Notes: a model not told the origin generated them from the sequence alone. A stretch of 64,000 bases of DNA from Hyphomicrobiales bacterium (GCA_021775455.1 JAJFHU010000008.1:62001-126000); one strand, 5' to 3'. Positions 52,456 to 61,918 are shown, numbered from the stretch's first letter. Translations and numbers: made by a program.

Positions 52456-53637
52456 ATGGCAGGATCAACAAGGACATATCTGGACTATAATGCAGGGGCC
52501 CCGTTGCTGGATTGCGCGCGCGAGGCAGCTATCGAAGTATATTCTAACTCCGGCAATGCATCTTCGGTTCATTTTGAAGGCAGGGCAGCTCGAAAGACAG
52601 TTGAAGCTGCGCGCGTAACTTTCGCCAAATTGGTTGATGTTAATGCGGCAAATGTGATTTTTACTTCAAGCGCAACTGAAGCAGCCAACCATGCGCTGTC
52701 ACCACGGATTCGCGCAGGTGGTCAAACGTTAACAGCAACGAAACTCTATTGCAGTGCGATCGAGCATCCTTGTGTACTTCAGGGAGGGCGTTTTTCGAAA
52801 GAGAATACAATTCCCGTGAGCGTTCTTGAATCCGGCTTGCTTGATCAGGATCACCTTAAGACGTTGCTCGATAATCATGATCATTCGGCGGGAATGCCGA
52901 TGGTTGCTGTTATGTTGGCCAACAACGAGACAGGTGTCATCCAGCCTGTACAGGAGATTGCTGACCTGGTGCATCAATACAATGGAATTTTTGTTGTAGA
53001 TGCGGTTCAGGGGTTGGGGAAAATGCCAGTGCTGATCAAGGAAATCGGGGCGGATTTCTCGATTTTTTCCGGGCACAAGATCGGTGCGCCGCAGGGTTGC
53101 GGAGCACTTGTTTTGTCTTCTGGATCGTTGTACCCAGAGCCATTGCTGAGGGGCGGTGGGCAGGAAAATTTTCACCGTGCAGGGACAGAAAACGTAGCTG
53201 CGATTGCTGGTTTTTCCGCGGCGTGCAATTGGCATTTGGAAAACTTGACAAAAATTGTCAGATTTAATATTCTTCGTGACTGGATTGAAGACGAAATTGC
53301 TTCCATAACCCTGGCCAGTGGAAACGGCTTGGGACAACCGGTTTTCTTCGGAAAATCGGAAAACAGGTTGGCCAATACGAGCTGTTTTTCGGTTGATGGC
53401 GTCAAAGCAGAAATGGCGCTGGTTGCACTCGATTTGGCTGGCGTTTCTGTATCGTCCGGATCTGCCTGTTCTTCGGGTAAAGTTCGCCGTTCTCACGTTC
53501 TGGAGGCAATGGGGGCGAGCGAAACTGAAATGGAAGGTGCCTTGCGGCTCTCTTTTGGATGGCACACGGAAAAGGCAGATGCTGAGAAATTTTTAACTGC
53601 GTGGCGGGAATTGGTAAGCCGCGTTATACGGAACTAG
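52456..53637 (+). CDS. Cysteine desulfurase (NifS/IscS type)
   Basis: A 393-residue PLP enzyme that takes sulfur from cysteine as a persulfide for Fe-S assembly. The opening TRTYLDYNAGAPLL is the group I IscS/NifS pattern, and the Schiff-base lysine is in SIFSGHKIGAPQGCGALVL. The catalytic Cys loop is VSSGSACSSGKVRRSHVL. It heads the suf operon, which also encodes the group II desulfurase SufS further down, as in many alphaproteobacteria. It is 15 bases from sufB. Confidence 0.92.
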   Translation: MAGSTRTYLDYNAGAPLLDCAREAAIEVYSNSGNASSVHFEGRAARKTVEAARVTFAKLVDVNAANVIFTSSATEAANHALSPRIRAGGQTLTATKLYCSAIEHPCVLQGGRFSKENTIPVSVLESGLLDQDHLKTLLDNHDHSAGMPMVAVMLANNETGVIQPVQEIADLVHQYNGIFVVDAVQGLGKMPVLIKEIGADFSIFSGHKIGAPQGCGALVLSSGSLYPEPLLRGGGQENFHRAGTENVAAIAGFSAACNWHLENLTKIVRFNILRDWIEDEIASITLASGNGLGQPVFFGKSENRLANTSCFSVDGVKAEMALVALDLAGVSVSSGSACSSGKVRRSHVLEAMGASETEMEGALRLSFGWHTEKADAEKFLTAWRELVSRVIRN

Positions 53638-53652
53638 ATTTGGAGAATGCCC

Positions 53653-55179
53653 ATGCCTGCTGTGCAGGAAACAATTGATGCGGTCAAGGAAATCGATGTC
53701 GACAAGTACAAGTACGGCTTTTCGACCGATATTGATTCCGACACAACTCCAAAGGGGCTGAGTGAAGACACAATCCGGATGATTTCGGGCAAAAAGGTAG
53801 AGCCGGAATGGATGCTTAAATGGCGACTTGAGGCCTATCGGCGTTGGCTTACCATGGAAGAGCCAACCTGGGCGCGCGTCGAATATCCCAAAATCGATTT
53901 TCAGGACATTCACTATTATTCAGCCCCGAAGAATTTCGAGGACGGCCCGAAGTCACTAGACGAAGTCGATCCCGAACTGCTTCGAACCTACGAGAAACTG
54001 GGAATTCCACTCAAGGAGCAGGAAATCCTTGCAGGTGTTCGAAAGGCTGGAGATCCATCATCGCTAGATGATGATGGTGGTGATAATGTATACAAATCCG
54101 GTCGGGTTGCTGTCGATGCGATATTTGATTCGGTATCAGTAGTTACAACCTTCAAGGCGGAACTTGCGAAAGCCGGTGTGATTTTCTGTCCAATTTCGGA
54201 AGCCATTCGCGAACACCCTGAATTGGTACAAAAATATCTCGCTTCGGTAGTTCCCGTAACCGACAATTACTATGCGACACTTAACAGTGCAGTTTTCACT
54301 GACGGTTCCTTTGTGTACGTACCCGAAGGGGTGCGTTGCCCAATGGAGCTATCCACTTATTTTCGCATTAACGAGATGAATACCGGCCAGTTCGAGCGGA
54401 CACTGATCATTGCTGAAAAAGGTTCATACGTATCTTATCTCGAAGGGTGCACGGCACCTCAACGCGATGAAAACCAGCTTCATGCCGCCGTCGTTGAACT
54501 GGTTGCCATGGAAGACGCTGAAATCAAGTATTCCACGGTTCAAAACTGGTATCCGGGCGATGAAACCGGCAAAGGCGGTATCTACAATTTTGTCACTAAG
54601 CGGGGCAATTGTCAGGGTGATAACTCAAAGATTTCGTGGACGCAGGTTGAAACCGGCTCGGCAATTACATGGAAGTATCCTTCGTGCATATTGCGGGGCG
54701 ATGGCTCGCAGGGTGAATTCTATTCAATTGCGGTTTCCAATGGTGCCCAACAGGTCGATAGCGGTACCAAGATGCTGCATCTGGGCAAAAACACCAAGAG
54801 CCGGATTATATCCAAGGGTATTTCTGCCGGGCGATCTCAAAATACCTATCGTGGGCAGGTAAACGTGCACCGCAAAGCGACCGACGCACGGAACTTTACC
54901 CAGTGCGATTCACTGCTGATTGGCGATCAGTGTGGTGCGCATACGGTTCCTTACATTGAAGCCAAGAATTCAAGCGCACAGTTGGAGCACGAAGCAACAA
55001 CGTCAAAGATTTCTGATGACCAGCTTTTTTATTGCTTGCAGCGCGGAATTCCGGAAGAAGAGGCCATCGCGCTTATCGTCAATGGTTTCGTCAAGGAAGT
55101 GATACAGAAACTGCCGATGGAATTTGCGGTCGAAGCACAAAAACTGATTGGCATCAGCCTTGAGGGGAGCGTTGGCTGA
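53653..55179 (+). CDS. sufB: Fe-S cluster assembly scaffold protein SufB
   Basis: A 508-residue SufB, the scaffold on which clusters are assembled with SufC and SufD. Hallmarks are the [19 protein letters not shown] stretch, the [20 protein letters not shown] motif, [19 protein letters not shown] and the C-terminal [24 protein letters not shown] eight bases upstream supports the start at 53653 rather than 53647. Its stop overlaps the start of a 54-residue membrane protein (TGATG). Confidence 0.97.
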   Translation: MPAVQETIDAVKEIDVDKYKYGFSTDIDSDTTPKGLSEDTIRMISGKKVEPEWMLKWRLEAYRRWLTMEEPTWARVEYPKIDFQDIHYYSAPKNFEDGPKSLDEVDPELLRTYEKLGIPLKEQEILAGVRKAGDPSSLDDDGGDNVYKSGRVAVDAIFDSVSVVTTFKAELAKAGVIFCPISEAIREHPELVQKYLASVVPVTDNYYATLNSAVFTDGSFVYVPEGVRCPMELSTYFRINEMNTGQFERTLIIAEKGSYVSYLEGCTAPQRDENQLHAAVVELVAMEDAEIKYSTVQNWYPGDETGKGGIYNFVTKRGNCQGDNSKISWTQVETGSAITWKYPSCILRGDGSQGEFYSIAVSNGAQQVDSGTKMLHLGKNTKSRIISKGISAGRSQNTYRGQVNVHRKATDARNFTQCDSLLIGDQCGAHTVPYIEAKNSSAQLEHEATTSKISDDQLFYCLQRGIPEEEAIALIVNGFVKEVIQKLPMEFAVEAQKLIGISLEGSVG

Positions 55180-55343
55180 TGACTGGAAATCTGATCGTCG
55201 ACGCCTTAATATTCGGCGTGGCAATGGCTGCCGCAAATTATTTCGTTTTATACAAAGCGCATGAGGGCAGGATGCGAAAGTCAATTCTGGGCGGAATGAT
55301 TGCCGCTGTGATTTTTGGTGTGATTATTCAGGTAATTGGGTAA
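55179..55343 (+). CDS. Small membrane protein between sufB and sufC (54 residues)
   Basis: [20 protein letters not shown] to the end IFGVIIQVIG. Two hydrophobic helices (about residues 4-24 and 36-53) are linked by a basic loop (KAHEGRMRKS), so the loop should face the cytoplasm. Its ATG overlaps the sufB stop, which argues for real translation. I know no family. A membrane partner for the cytosolic Suf machinery would be unusual. Confidence 0.65.
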   Translation: MTGNLIVDALIFGVAMAAANYFVLYKAHEGRMRKSILGGMIAAVIFGVIIQVIG

Positions 55344-55350
55344 CGAAGTA

Positions 55351-55614
55351 ATGGATATGCAATCTTCAATCGCAAAGCAGGCCTCTGACAAGGCTCATTT
55401 GGTGACGAAGTACGTGGCAGTATTCTTCGGCAATTTTTGCGCTATTTCCGCGATTTATTTTACCATTCGCACGAAATTCCTAATGCCGGAGTCGTTGCAG
55501 GTGTTTGGAATGGCCTTTGCTGCATGGGTGGTTGTCATACTGATAGTCCACACAGTTTTGCGCCCTTATCTGGAAAAACGGTTCCTCCGAAAAATGGCAG
55601 CAAACCAGAATTAG
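55351..55614 (+). CDS. Small membrane protein between sufB and sufC (87 residues)
   Basis: An 87-residue protein with two predicted membrane helices (VTKYVAVFFGNFCAISAIYF and VFGMAFAAWVVVILIVHTVL) and a basic C-terminus (RPYLEKRFLRKMAANQN). The ATG at 55351 is taken; a TTG at 55336 would overlap the previous gene. It lies 7 bases after the 54-residue membrane protein and 23 bases before sufC, so both belong to the suf transcript. The function is unknown to me. Small hypothetical genes at this place occur in related bacteria, but I cannot tell whether they are homologous. Confidence 0.65.
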   Translation: MDMQSSIAKQASDKAHLVTKYVAVFFGNFCAISAIYFTIRTKFLMPESLQVFGMAFAAWVVVILIVHTVLRPYLEKRFLRKMAANQN

Positions 55615-55637
55615 TATCAAGAAAAAGAAACACAACA

Positions 55638-56393
55638 ATGATCGAAATTAAAAACTTACACGTCAAAATTGCCGAGACGGAAACAAAAATCCTGAATGGT
55701 CTGGATTTGACCGTTAATGCGGGTGAGGTTGCGGCAATTATGGGGCCGAATGGCTCCGGCAAGTCCACACTTTCTTACGTGATGGCGGGCAAGAAAGACT
55801 ATGAAGTTACAGAGGGTGATATCCTGTTCAATGGCGAATCCATTCTGGAAATGAAAGTCGATGAACGGGCAGCAGCCGGTCTCTTTCTGGCGTTCCAGTA
55901 TCCGGTGGAAATTCCCGGTGTGCCGACAATGAACTTTCTCAAGGCGGCAATGAATGCCCAACGCAAGACGCGTGGCGATGCAGAATACACGACACCGGAA
56001 TTTATAAAACGGGTAAAGGAAGCAGCGGGCAATCTCGGCATATCGATGGACATGCTGAAACGTTCACTTAACACTGGTTTTTCCGGTGGTGAGAAGAAAC
56101 GTGCTGAAATCCTGCAAATGTCGCTGCTCGAGCCGAAATTTTGCGTTATGGATGAAACCGATTCTGGACTCGATATCGATGCGCTCAAGGTTGTTGCTGA
56201 TGGCGTGAACAATTTGCGCTCACCTGATCGTGGTTTCCTGATCATTACACACTATCAGCGTCTGCTTGAGCACATCGTGCCGGATACCGTTCACGTGCTT
56301 TATGACGGTCGTATCATCCAGTCCGGCGGCAAGGAATTGGCACTTCAGCTGGAAGAGCATGGCTACGCTGATGTAATTGCGAATGCAGCATAG
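55638..56393 (+). CDS. sufC: Fe-S cluster assembly ATPase SufC
   Basis: A 251-residue ABC-type ATPase. The Walker A loop is IMGPNGSGKSTLSYVMAG, the signature is LNTGFSGGEKKRAEILQM, and the Walker B is FCVMDETDSGLDIDALKVVA with the D-loop. The AGLFLAFQYPVEIPGV segment after the Q-loop is typical of SufC. It works with SufB and SufD in the cytosol and is not a transporter subunit. Start at ATG 55638. Confidence 0.97.
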   Translation: MIEIKNLHVKIAETETKILNGLDLTVNAGEVAAIMGPNGSGKSTLSYVMAGKKDYEVTEGDILFNGESILEMKVDERAAAGLFLAFQYPVEIPGVPTMNFLKAAMNAQRKTRGDAEYTTPEFIKRVKEAAGNLGISMDMLKRSLNTGFSGGEKKRAEILQMSLLEPKFCVMDETDSGLDIDALKVVADGVNNLRSPDRGFLIITHYQRLLEHIVPDTVHVLYDGRIIQSGGKELALQLEEHGYADVIANAA

Positions 56394-56404
56394 GTGAAAT
56401 GTAG

Positions 56405-57631
56405 ATGAACGCTCCTATCAAACTGACTGAAGCTGAACAGGCACTTCTATTGCTTGGCAGTGACGGCGAAGCCTCAGGTATTCTGCGGGAACGTGGTTTG
56501 CCAACCCGACGTGTTGAGGCATGGCATTACACCGACTTGCGGAACCTGCTCAAATCGATCCCGACTGGCTCACAGTTGGATACCGGTGACGTTGATAGAC
56601 TGCTGTCATCCTACCAGCGGCTAACCCATGCAACTCGACTTCCATTCGTCGATGGCAAATACATCGCTGATGCTGCTGACGAAACTCCGAACGGAGTGCT
56701 GGTTGCTGGCGAAAATGCGCCTAATCTAACACCTGCTGCCGATGATGATGCCATTGGTTTGATTGGCGCGATTACCGGGGCTAAGGGCGTTTCAATAGCC
56801 ATAAAGGATGGCGTCAAACTGGATAAGCCCTTGGGACTTGCCCAGGTGATTGCAAGTTCTTCCTTCTGTTCAACAGCTCACACGATCAATGTTGGCAAAG
56901 GTGCACATGTCTCTTTCATCGAACGACATTTGTCAGGTGACGGGATTACGGGGCAGGGGAATGCCATTACGTCATTGAGCGTTGGAGAAGGTGCGGAAGT
57001 GCTTTGGGCTATTGTTCAGCAGCACGGTAATCAATGCACCCATCTGGGGCAGTTGAATGTAGACCTTGCAGCAGACGCAAGGCTCACAATTCTTATTCTC
57101 AATTGTGGCGGGAAACTTGTTCGCCAGGAAGTCCACGTGAAATCCAATGGCGAGAATTCCGATCTCGAAATTCTGGGTGTTAATCTGGTAGGTGACAAGA
57201 CACATGTGGATGTCACGACCAGCCTGTTGCACAATGTGCCAAACACCAACGCGGAAGAAACCTTCCGCAATGTGATCACTGGCAGTGGGCATGGTGTATT
57301 TCAAGGTCAGATTAGGGTTGCGCAGCCAGCGCAAAAGACCGATGCGCAAATGGCGTGTAATACACTCCTGTTAAGTGATGAGGCAGAGTTTTCGGCGAAG
57401 CCTGAATTGGAGATATTCGCAGATGACGTGATCTGTGCGCACGGCGCTACAGTCACCGATATTGATGATGAACACTTGTTTTACATGCGAGCTCGCGGAA
57501 TTGGTGAGACGGATGCTCGCGCCCTGTTGATCAAGGCATTTGTAGACGAGATATTTGATGATCTGGAGGATGAAACTTTCAAGGGAGCTCTGGTTGGTCT
57601 TATAGATGACTGGCTGGATCGTAACGGATGA
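56405..57631 (+). CDS. sufD: Fe-S cluster assembly protein SufD
   Basis: A 408-residue paralogue of SufB that forms the SufBC2D complex. It shows TRRVEAWHYTDLRNLLKSIP near the N-terminus, the beta-helix centre (VSFIERHLSGDG), and the C-terminal signature FADDVICAHGATVTDIDDEH followed by FYMRARGIGETDARALLIKA. The histidine in ICAHGA is the cluster-binding residue known from SufD. It overlaps sufS by four bases (ATGA). Confidence 0.96.
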   Translation: MNAPIKLTEAEQALLLLGSDGEASGILRERGLPTRRVEAWHYTDLRNLLKSIPTGSQLDTGDVDRLLSSYQRLTHATRLPFVDGKYIADAADETPNGVLVAGENAPNLTPAADDDAIGLIGAITGAKGVSIAIKDGVKLDKPLGLAQVIASSSFCSTAHTINVGKGAHVSFIERHLSGDGITGQGNAITSLSVGEGAEVLWAIVQQHGNQCTHLGQLNVDLAADARLTILILNCGGKLVRQEVHVKSNGENSDLEILGVNLVGDKTHVDVTTSLLHNVPNTNAEETFRNVITGSGHGVFQGQIRVAQPAQKTDAQMACNTLLLSDEAEFSAKPELEIFADDVICAHGATVTDIDDEHLFYMRARGIGETDARALLIKAFVDEIFDDLEDETFKGALVGLIDDWLDRNG

Positions 57632-58878
57632 ACGCGATGGATCAAGTGGTTGAAAAGAGTGCCTTTGATGTAGAGGCCGTGAGGGCAGACTTTCCGATCC
57701 TGTCACGGGAAGTCTATGGCAAGCCGCTTGTCTATCTGGACAGCGGTGCATCCGCGCAAAAACCGCGTCAGGTAATAGACGCGATCAGCAACACATATGA
57801 AAACGAATATTCAAATGTTCACAGAGGGTTACACTATCTTTCTAATGCAACTACTGAAGCATACGAGAAGGCGAGGGAGACCGTTCGACGCTTCCTGAAC
57901 GCAAAGAGCGCGGATGAAATTATCTTCACCAAAAGCGTAACCCAGGCGATAAACATCGTCGCTTACGGTTGGGCAATGCAGGAATTGAAGGAGGGTGATG
58001 AAATCATCCTTACCCAGATGGAACATCATTCCAATATCGTACCCTGGCACTTCCTGCGTGAGCGTTACGGCGTGAAACTTGTATGGGTACCGGTAAATGA
58101 CGATGGCAGCTTTGATATAGAGAAATTCAATTCGGCTCTTACTGATCGCACCCGCATGGTAGCAATCACCCACATGTCGAATGTTTTGGGAACAGTGGTA
58201 CCGCTTAAGGAAGTCGTGAAGATTGCCCATGAACGCGACATTCCGGTTTTGGCCGATGGGGCACAGGGTGTGGTTCACATGCCGGTTGATGTCCAGGATC
58301 TGGATATCGATTTTTACTGTTTTACCGGCCACAAGCTCTATGGCCCATCGGGAATTGGCGTCCTCTACGGCAAGTACGATCGACTAAAGGCTATGCGTCC
58401 GTTCGAAGGCGGCGGCGAAATGATCCTCGATGTATTCGAAGACAATATTACTTATGCTGACCCGCCTCACCGTTTTGAGGCTGGAACCCCTCCAATTGCC
58501 CAGGCAATTGGTCTTGGCAGGGCAATTGAGTATGTGGAATCGATTGGTTATTCGGCTATACAGGCGCATGAAAAAGAATTGCGGGACTACGCTCATTCGG
58601 AGCTTTCAAAAATCAACTCGCTACGTATATTTGGCAATGCACCGAACAAGGGTTCAATTGTATCCTTTGAGCTTGAAGGTATTCATGCGCACGATGTGTC
58701 AATGGTTGTGGATCGTGCAGGAGTTGCGGTCCGTGCCGGCACCCATTGTGCCCAGCCGCTCATGACCAGATATGGGGTGACTTCCACATGTCGTGCCTCA
58801 TTTGCTATGTATAATAAGAAATCGGAAGTTGATGTGCTTGCAGAAGCACTGGAAAAGGCGCGCAGTTTTTTTGCGTGA
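57628..58878 (+). CDS. sufS: Cysteine desulfurase SufS
   Basis: A 416-residue group II desulfurase. YLDSGASAQKPRQVIDAISN is the N-terminal pattern, the lysine is in YCFTGHKLYGPSGIGVLYG, and the catalytic Cys is in VRAGTHCAQPLMTRYG, with the shorter loop of SufS type. It donates sulfur to SufB through SufE or SufU; no sufE or sufU is in the window. Translationally coupled to sufD. Confidence 0.96.
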   Translation: MNAMDQVVEKSAFDVEAVRADFPILSREVYGKPLVYLDSGASAQKPRQVIDAISNTYENEYSNVHRGLHYLSNATTEAYEKARETVRRFLNAKSADEIIFTKSVTQAINIVAYGWAMQELKEGDEIILTQMEHHSNIVPWHFLRERYGVKLVWVPVNDDGSFDIEKFNSALTDRTRMVAITHMSNVLGTVVPLKEVVKIAHERDIPVLADGAQGVVHMPVDVQDLDIDFYCFTGHKLYGPSGIGVLYGKYDRLKAMRPFEGGGEMILDVFEDNITYADPPHRFEAGTPPIAQAIGLGRAIEYVESIGYSAIQAHEKELRDYAHSELSKINSLRIFGNAPNKGSIVSFELEGIHAHDVSMVVDRAGVAVRAGTHCAQPLMTRYGVTSTCRASFAMYNKKSEVDVLAEALEKARSFFA

Positions 58879-58884
58879 GGAATG

Positions 58885-59289
58885 ATGGAAGACACAATAG
58901 CCAAGCCTGAAGAGGCAAACGAGGAAGTTCCCAACGCAGTTGCTTTTGCAGCCGAGGAAGGTTCATCAATCGATCCGCAAGAATTGGAGCGGTTGACTGC
59001 GGACATGATTGCCGCTCTCAAAACGGTTTACGACCCGGAAATTCCGTGTGACATCTATGAATTGGGCTTGATTTACAAGATCGACATTGACGACAGCCGG
59101 TTGGTAAAAGTCGACATGACATTGACCGCACCTGGATGCCCGGTGGCTGGCGAAATGCCGATCTGGGTGCGAGATGCAATTGCTACCGTTCAAGGTGTCA
59201 TGGATGTTGAAGTCGAACTGGTCTTCGATCCACCATGGACGCCAGAACGTATGTCGGAAGAAGCTCAGATTGCTTTGGGCTGGTATTAA
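58885..59289 (+). CDS. sufT: SUF system maturation protein SufT (DUF59/MIP18 family)
   Basis: A 134-residue protein with an acidic N-terminal stretch followed by a DUF59 domain: LKTVYDPEIPCDIYELGLIY, VDMTLTAPGCPVAGEMPIW (hyper-reactive Cys) and FDPPWTPERMSEEAQIALGW. SufT proteins aid Fe-S cluster delivery. The second of two adjacent ATGs is used since GAGG lies too near the first. Confidence 0.92.
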   Translation: MEDTIAKPEEANEEVPNAVAFAAEEGSSIDPQELERLTADMIAALKTVYDPEIPCDIYELGLIYKIDIDDSRLVKVDMTLTAPGCPVAGEMPIWVRDAIATVQGVMDVEVELVFDPPWTPERMSEEAQIALGWY

Positions 59290-59331
59290 GGTTTAGATGT
59301 TCCCATATATTGGGAGTCAACGGAGAAAATA

Positions 59332-59724
59332 ATGCCTGGTTTTGAAGTCATAACCACCACTGACGCCGCCCGCAAACGGGTTGGTGAAATTCTGGCTGTG
59401 AACCAGGATGCGAAAGGTATTCGCATTGGCGTTAAGAATGGCGGCTGTGCGGGTATGGAGTACACGGTAGAGTTGGTTGCTGAGCCGGTAAAAGGCGAGG
59501 ACAAAGTCGAAACGCCCAAAGGCACCATTTACGTTGCTCCCCAGGCCGTTCTGTTCTTGCTGGGTACAGAACTGGATTATGAGATTACAAAACTCAGAAC
59601 CGGCTTTGTGTTTAACAATCCCAATGTTTCTTCAGCATGCGGTTGCGGCGAGTCGGTTGAACTTACACCTGCTGAAATGACACCTGAAATGCTGCGTGAG
59701 CTGGAAATCTCGCGCCAGGCATAA
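59332..59724 (+). CDS. sufA: A-type Fe-S carrier (HesB/IscA family, SufA)
   Basis: A 130-residue carrier with the three conserved cysteines, one in VKNGGCAGMEYTV and two in SSACGCGESVEL. It receives clusters from SufBCD and hands them to apoproteins. GGAG is seven bases before the ATG. It is the last gene of the suf operon; no clear terminator hairpin was seen in the 44 bases to the convergent gene. Confidence 0.94.
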   Translation: MPGFEVITTTDAARKRVGEILAVNQDAKGIRIGVKNGGCAGMEYTVELVAEPVKGEDKVETPKGTIYVAPQAVLFLLGTELDYEITKLRTGFVFNNPNVSSACGCGESVELTPAEMTPEMLRELEISRQA

Positions 59725-59768
59725 CTACCCGTGTTTGTTCAACCTTGCATCAGGTCAAGCCTTGAAAT

Positions 59769-60461
59769 TTACATGGGTTTGTAATCAAACAGGATAACAG
59801 CCAACGGAATTGGTGAAACAGCCAGTGCAATCGTTAGTACAAATCCGGGGAATGAAAACAGCCGACTTGTACCTGCCATCAATGAAATTCCGCCACCGCC
59901 TCCGATAAGAAAGCTGCCCGGAAGATTGATTGCCAAGGCAAGCGCCAAATATCTGTAACGCAGGAGAAAAGGCACAATCCGATTAGGCGCCTTCTCGGCC
60001 AGAAATTCGAGCCGCTCATACCTGTTCATTTTTGAGATATCTCTTATCAACCCGGCTGCGCGGACAGCGCCCAAACTCTCCAAAAGGTCAATCAAAACGG
60101 TTCTGGAAATGAAATATCCAATCGCAAAACTTAGTGAGAGTCCGGCAATTGTGGTTACATAGACAAGAAAGACAATCGGCGCTCCGAACATTGCAATAAG
60201 ACCAAGCCCTATCTCAACCCCCGGCACGAATGGGATTGCGATTAGCAAAAAGTACAGAAACGCACTGGTGGTAATCATCCAGTGCACCCGATTTTCATTG
60301 GATGGACGCAGGTCCATTTTCAATTGTTCGGCAACAAATTCTGACATCAGGTTGGCAAAGATGATAATTGCACAAAACAGTGTCAACTTTACAATGCTTT
60401 GCCATCGCAATTTCGTTCGCAAACCTTTCAGTTTCGAGAATTTAGTTGTTAACCAATCCAT
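59769..60461 (-). CDS. VTT-domain (DedA/TVP38-like) membrane protein
   Basis: A 230-residue inner-membrane protein. Segments include VKLTLFCAIIIFANLMSEF, SAFLYFLLIAIPFVPGVEIG, GLGLIAMFGAPIVFLVYVTT and SFPGFVLTIALAVSPIPLAV; the re-entrant FVPGVEIGLGLIAMFG and LPGSFLIGGGGGISLMAG stretches are typical of VTT proteins. Relatives act as lipid scramblases or flippases. Its ATG lies inside the end of the upstream gene (20-base overlap), so the two are coupled. A decayed copy of its first 20 or so codons lies at 60944-61048. Confidence 0.75.
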   Translation of the reverse strand: MDWLTTKFSKLKGLRTKLRWQSIVKLTLFCAIIIFANLMSEFVAEQLKMDLRPSNENRVHWMITTSAFLYFLLIAIPFVPGVEIGLGLIAMFGAPIVFLVYVTTIAGLSLSFAIGYFISRTVLIDLLESLGAVRAAGLIRDISKMNRYERLEFLAEKAPNRIVPFLLRYRYLALALAINLPGSFLIGGGGGISLMAGTSRLFSFPGFVLTIALAVSPIPLAVILFDYKPM

Positions 60462-60933
60462 CAGATGATGCTGTCAATTGCCCTTCAAACCAGAAATTCT
60501 TTTCGATTGTCCAATACCAGCGTTTCACATTCCAGGTAAATGTACCTTTGATTTTATCTCCCTCGACTGAACCTCTCCAGGATATTTTGGCGTCCTTGTC
60601 CAGGCAGTGCGTTTCGCCAACAAAATCAACCGCATCACTATTTTCACGTACATAGTATGGAGCTCTGGGATAATTACATTGTGTTTCACATTCGGTAGAA
60701 ACAAACGTACCTTTGTCGAAACTCCATGTATCCGAAATGTCCAATGGTCTGCCAATTATCCCGGCTTTGCCTGTAAAAATCATACCATCAAGTATTCCAG
60801 ATCCGTTGGTTTGTGCAGCATGAAGTGCCTCAAAATCGGGTTTTGGATTTGAGTTCAGAGCGAAAATCCAGGTAATAATCAATCCTACAGTCAACCCAGT
60901 TGCTAACAATATTGTAAAAAATCTATCTTTCAT
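60442..60933 (-). CDS. Membrane-anchored hypothetical protein coupled to the VTT protein
   Basis: A 163-residue protein with one N-terminal membrane helix (MKDRFFTILLATGLTVGLII) and a periplasmic domain containing GMIFTGKAGIIGRPLDISDT, three or four cysteines (CETQCNYP, THCLDK) and aromatic-rich strands (TFTWNVKRWYWTIEKNFWFE). It resembles small extracytoplasmic domains that read like lipocalin/META-type sheets, but I know no family. The start at 60933 is preferred; the upstream extension to 61002 is composed of sequence left over from the decayed VTT copy. Its 3' end overlaps the VTT gene, suggesting that both act together. Confidence 0.65.
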   Translation of the reverse strand: MKDRFFTILLATGLTVGLIITWIFALNSNPKPDFEALHAAQTNGSGILDGMIFTGKAGIIGRPLDISDTWSFDKGTFVSTECETQCNYPRAPYYVRENSDAVDFVGETHCLDKDAKISWRGSVEGDKIKGTFTWNVKRWYWTIEKNFWFEGQLTASSDGLVNN

Positions 60934-60943
60934 TTCAACTTGT

Positions 60944-61112
60944 TCATCCCTTAGGCGTTTCAGTTCTAGCGATCGCCAATGCACATTGCCACCGAACTCC
61001 AATTGGCAACTTTCTCAAAGTAGAAAGTTTGTGAGTTATCCAATCCATCCGTAAATGCTGTCAGTTGCCCCTAAAAAAAGTATTTTCCCCGACTGAAAAT
61101 ACTGCGCCTATA
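60944..61112 (-). pseudogene. Decayed duplicate: end of the anchored protein plus start of the VTT protein
   Basis: A minus-strand frame from ATG 61048 to TGA 60944 encodes 34 residues opening MDWITHKLSTLRKL, which aligns with MDWLTTKFSKLKGL of the VTT gene, and continues to RWQ in both. Directly upstream, 61035-61112 aligns at the DNA level with the last 70 bases of the anchored-protein gene (shared CCAATCCATC and ATGCTGTCA blocks) but has a frameshift and a stop. The pair has thus been duplicated in tandem and the outer copy has decayed. Confidence 0.6.
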
Positions 61113-61240
61113 ATTCTGCAATATGGAGCCACACTTGAAATTAATTGTCACCTTCCAAATTCGACATTGCGGTTTATGTTATCGTTTAGTGTCAAGATAA
61201 TCTGTATGCAATTCAACAACTAAACAGGATTATTGCTTCA

Positions 61241-61918
61241 ATGTCTGCTCATTCCTCACTTTTCGATCGGTTGAAATCTGACAGTTTGCCTGAATGGAAA
61301 TCGTATGCTGAACACCCATTCGTCGAAAAGATGGCTGACGGCAGCCTGCCTCGTGAATGCTTTCAACATTACCTGATTCAGGATTACCTGTTTTTGATTC
61401 ATTTTGCCCGTGCTTATGCGCTGGCAGTTTACAAGGCGCCAAATCTGGAGTTGATGCGAGGATGTCTGGGAGGTTTGACGGCCATTCTCGGTGAAGAAAT
61501 GCATTTGCACCTTAAGTTGTGCAAGGAGTGGGGACTTTCGGCAGAAGAAGTGGAAAGTGCGCCGGAAGCAAAAGCGACGATGGCCTACACTCGCTATGTA
61601 TTGGAAGCAGGGCAAGCCGGGGACTTGCTGGATTTGTTTACTGCACTTGCGCCATGCATGATTGGATATGCAGAAATTGGCACGAGGCTTTCCAGGCTTC
61701 CAAATGGATTGGCAGATGATAATCCATACAAGGTTTGGATTGGGGAATATGCTGCCGACGGATACCTGGAAGTAGCCAACAATGCCAAAACTATGCTGGA
61801 TCGACTTGGTGAAATGAGTCTTACAGAAGTGCGTTATCCCTGCTTGCTGGAATTGTTTCGACAGGCAACTCGGCTGGAAGCAGATTTTTGGCAAATGGGG
61901 CTGGATATTTCCGACTGA
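61241..61918 (+). CDS. tenA: TenA family aminopyrimidine aminohydrolase (thiaminase II)
   Basis: A 225-residue all-helical protein. It shows HPFVEKMADGSLPRECFQHY, LIQDYLFLIHFARAYALAVY (active-site Asp and Tyr), ILGEEMHLHLKLCKEWGLS, and the catalytic Cys in LAPCMIGYAEIG, which places it in the TenA_C class that salvages thiamine pyrimidine by deaminating aminomethyl-pyrimidine. A Glu near the C-terminus (LEADFW) completes the site. No TPP riboswitch was found in the 190 bases upstream, and no other thi gene is nearby. Confidence 0.88.
   Translation: MSAHSSLFDRLKSDSLPEWKSYAEHPFVEKMADGSLPRECFQHYLIQDYLFLIHFARAYALAVYKAPNLELMRGCLGGLTAILGEEMHLHLKLCKEWGLSAEEVESAPEAKATMAYTRYVLEAGQAGDLLDLFTALAPCMIGYAEIGTRLSRLPNGLADDNPYKVWIGEYAADGYLEVANNAKTMLDRLGEMSLTEVRYPCLLELFRQATRLEADFWQMGLDISD

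Noticed and set aside
61113-61240. TPP riboswitch before tenA
   Set aside because: No CTGAGA-type THI box or matching stems are visible in the leader.
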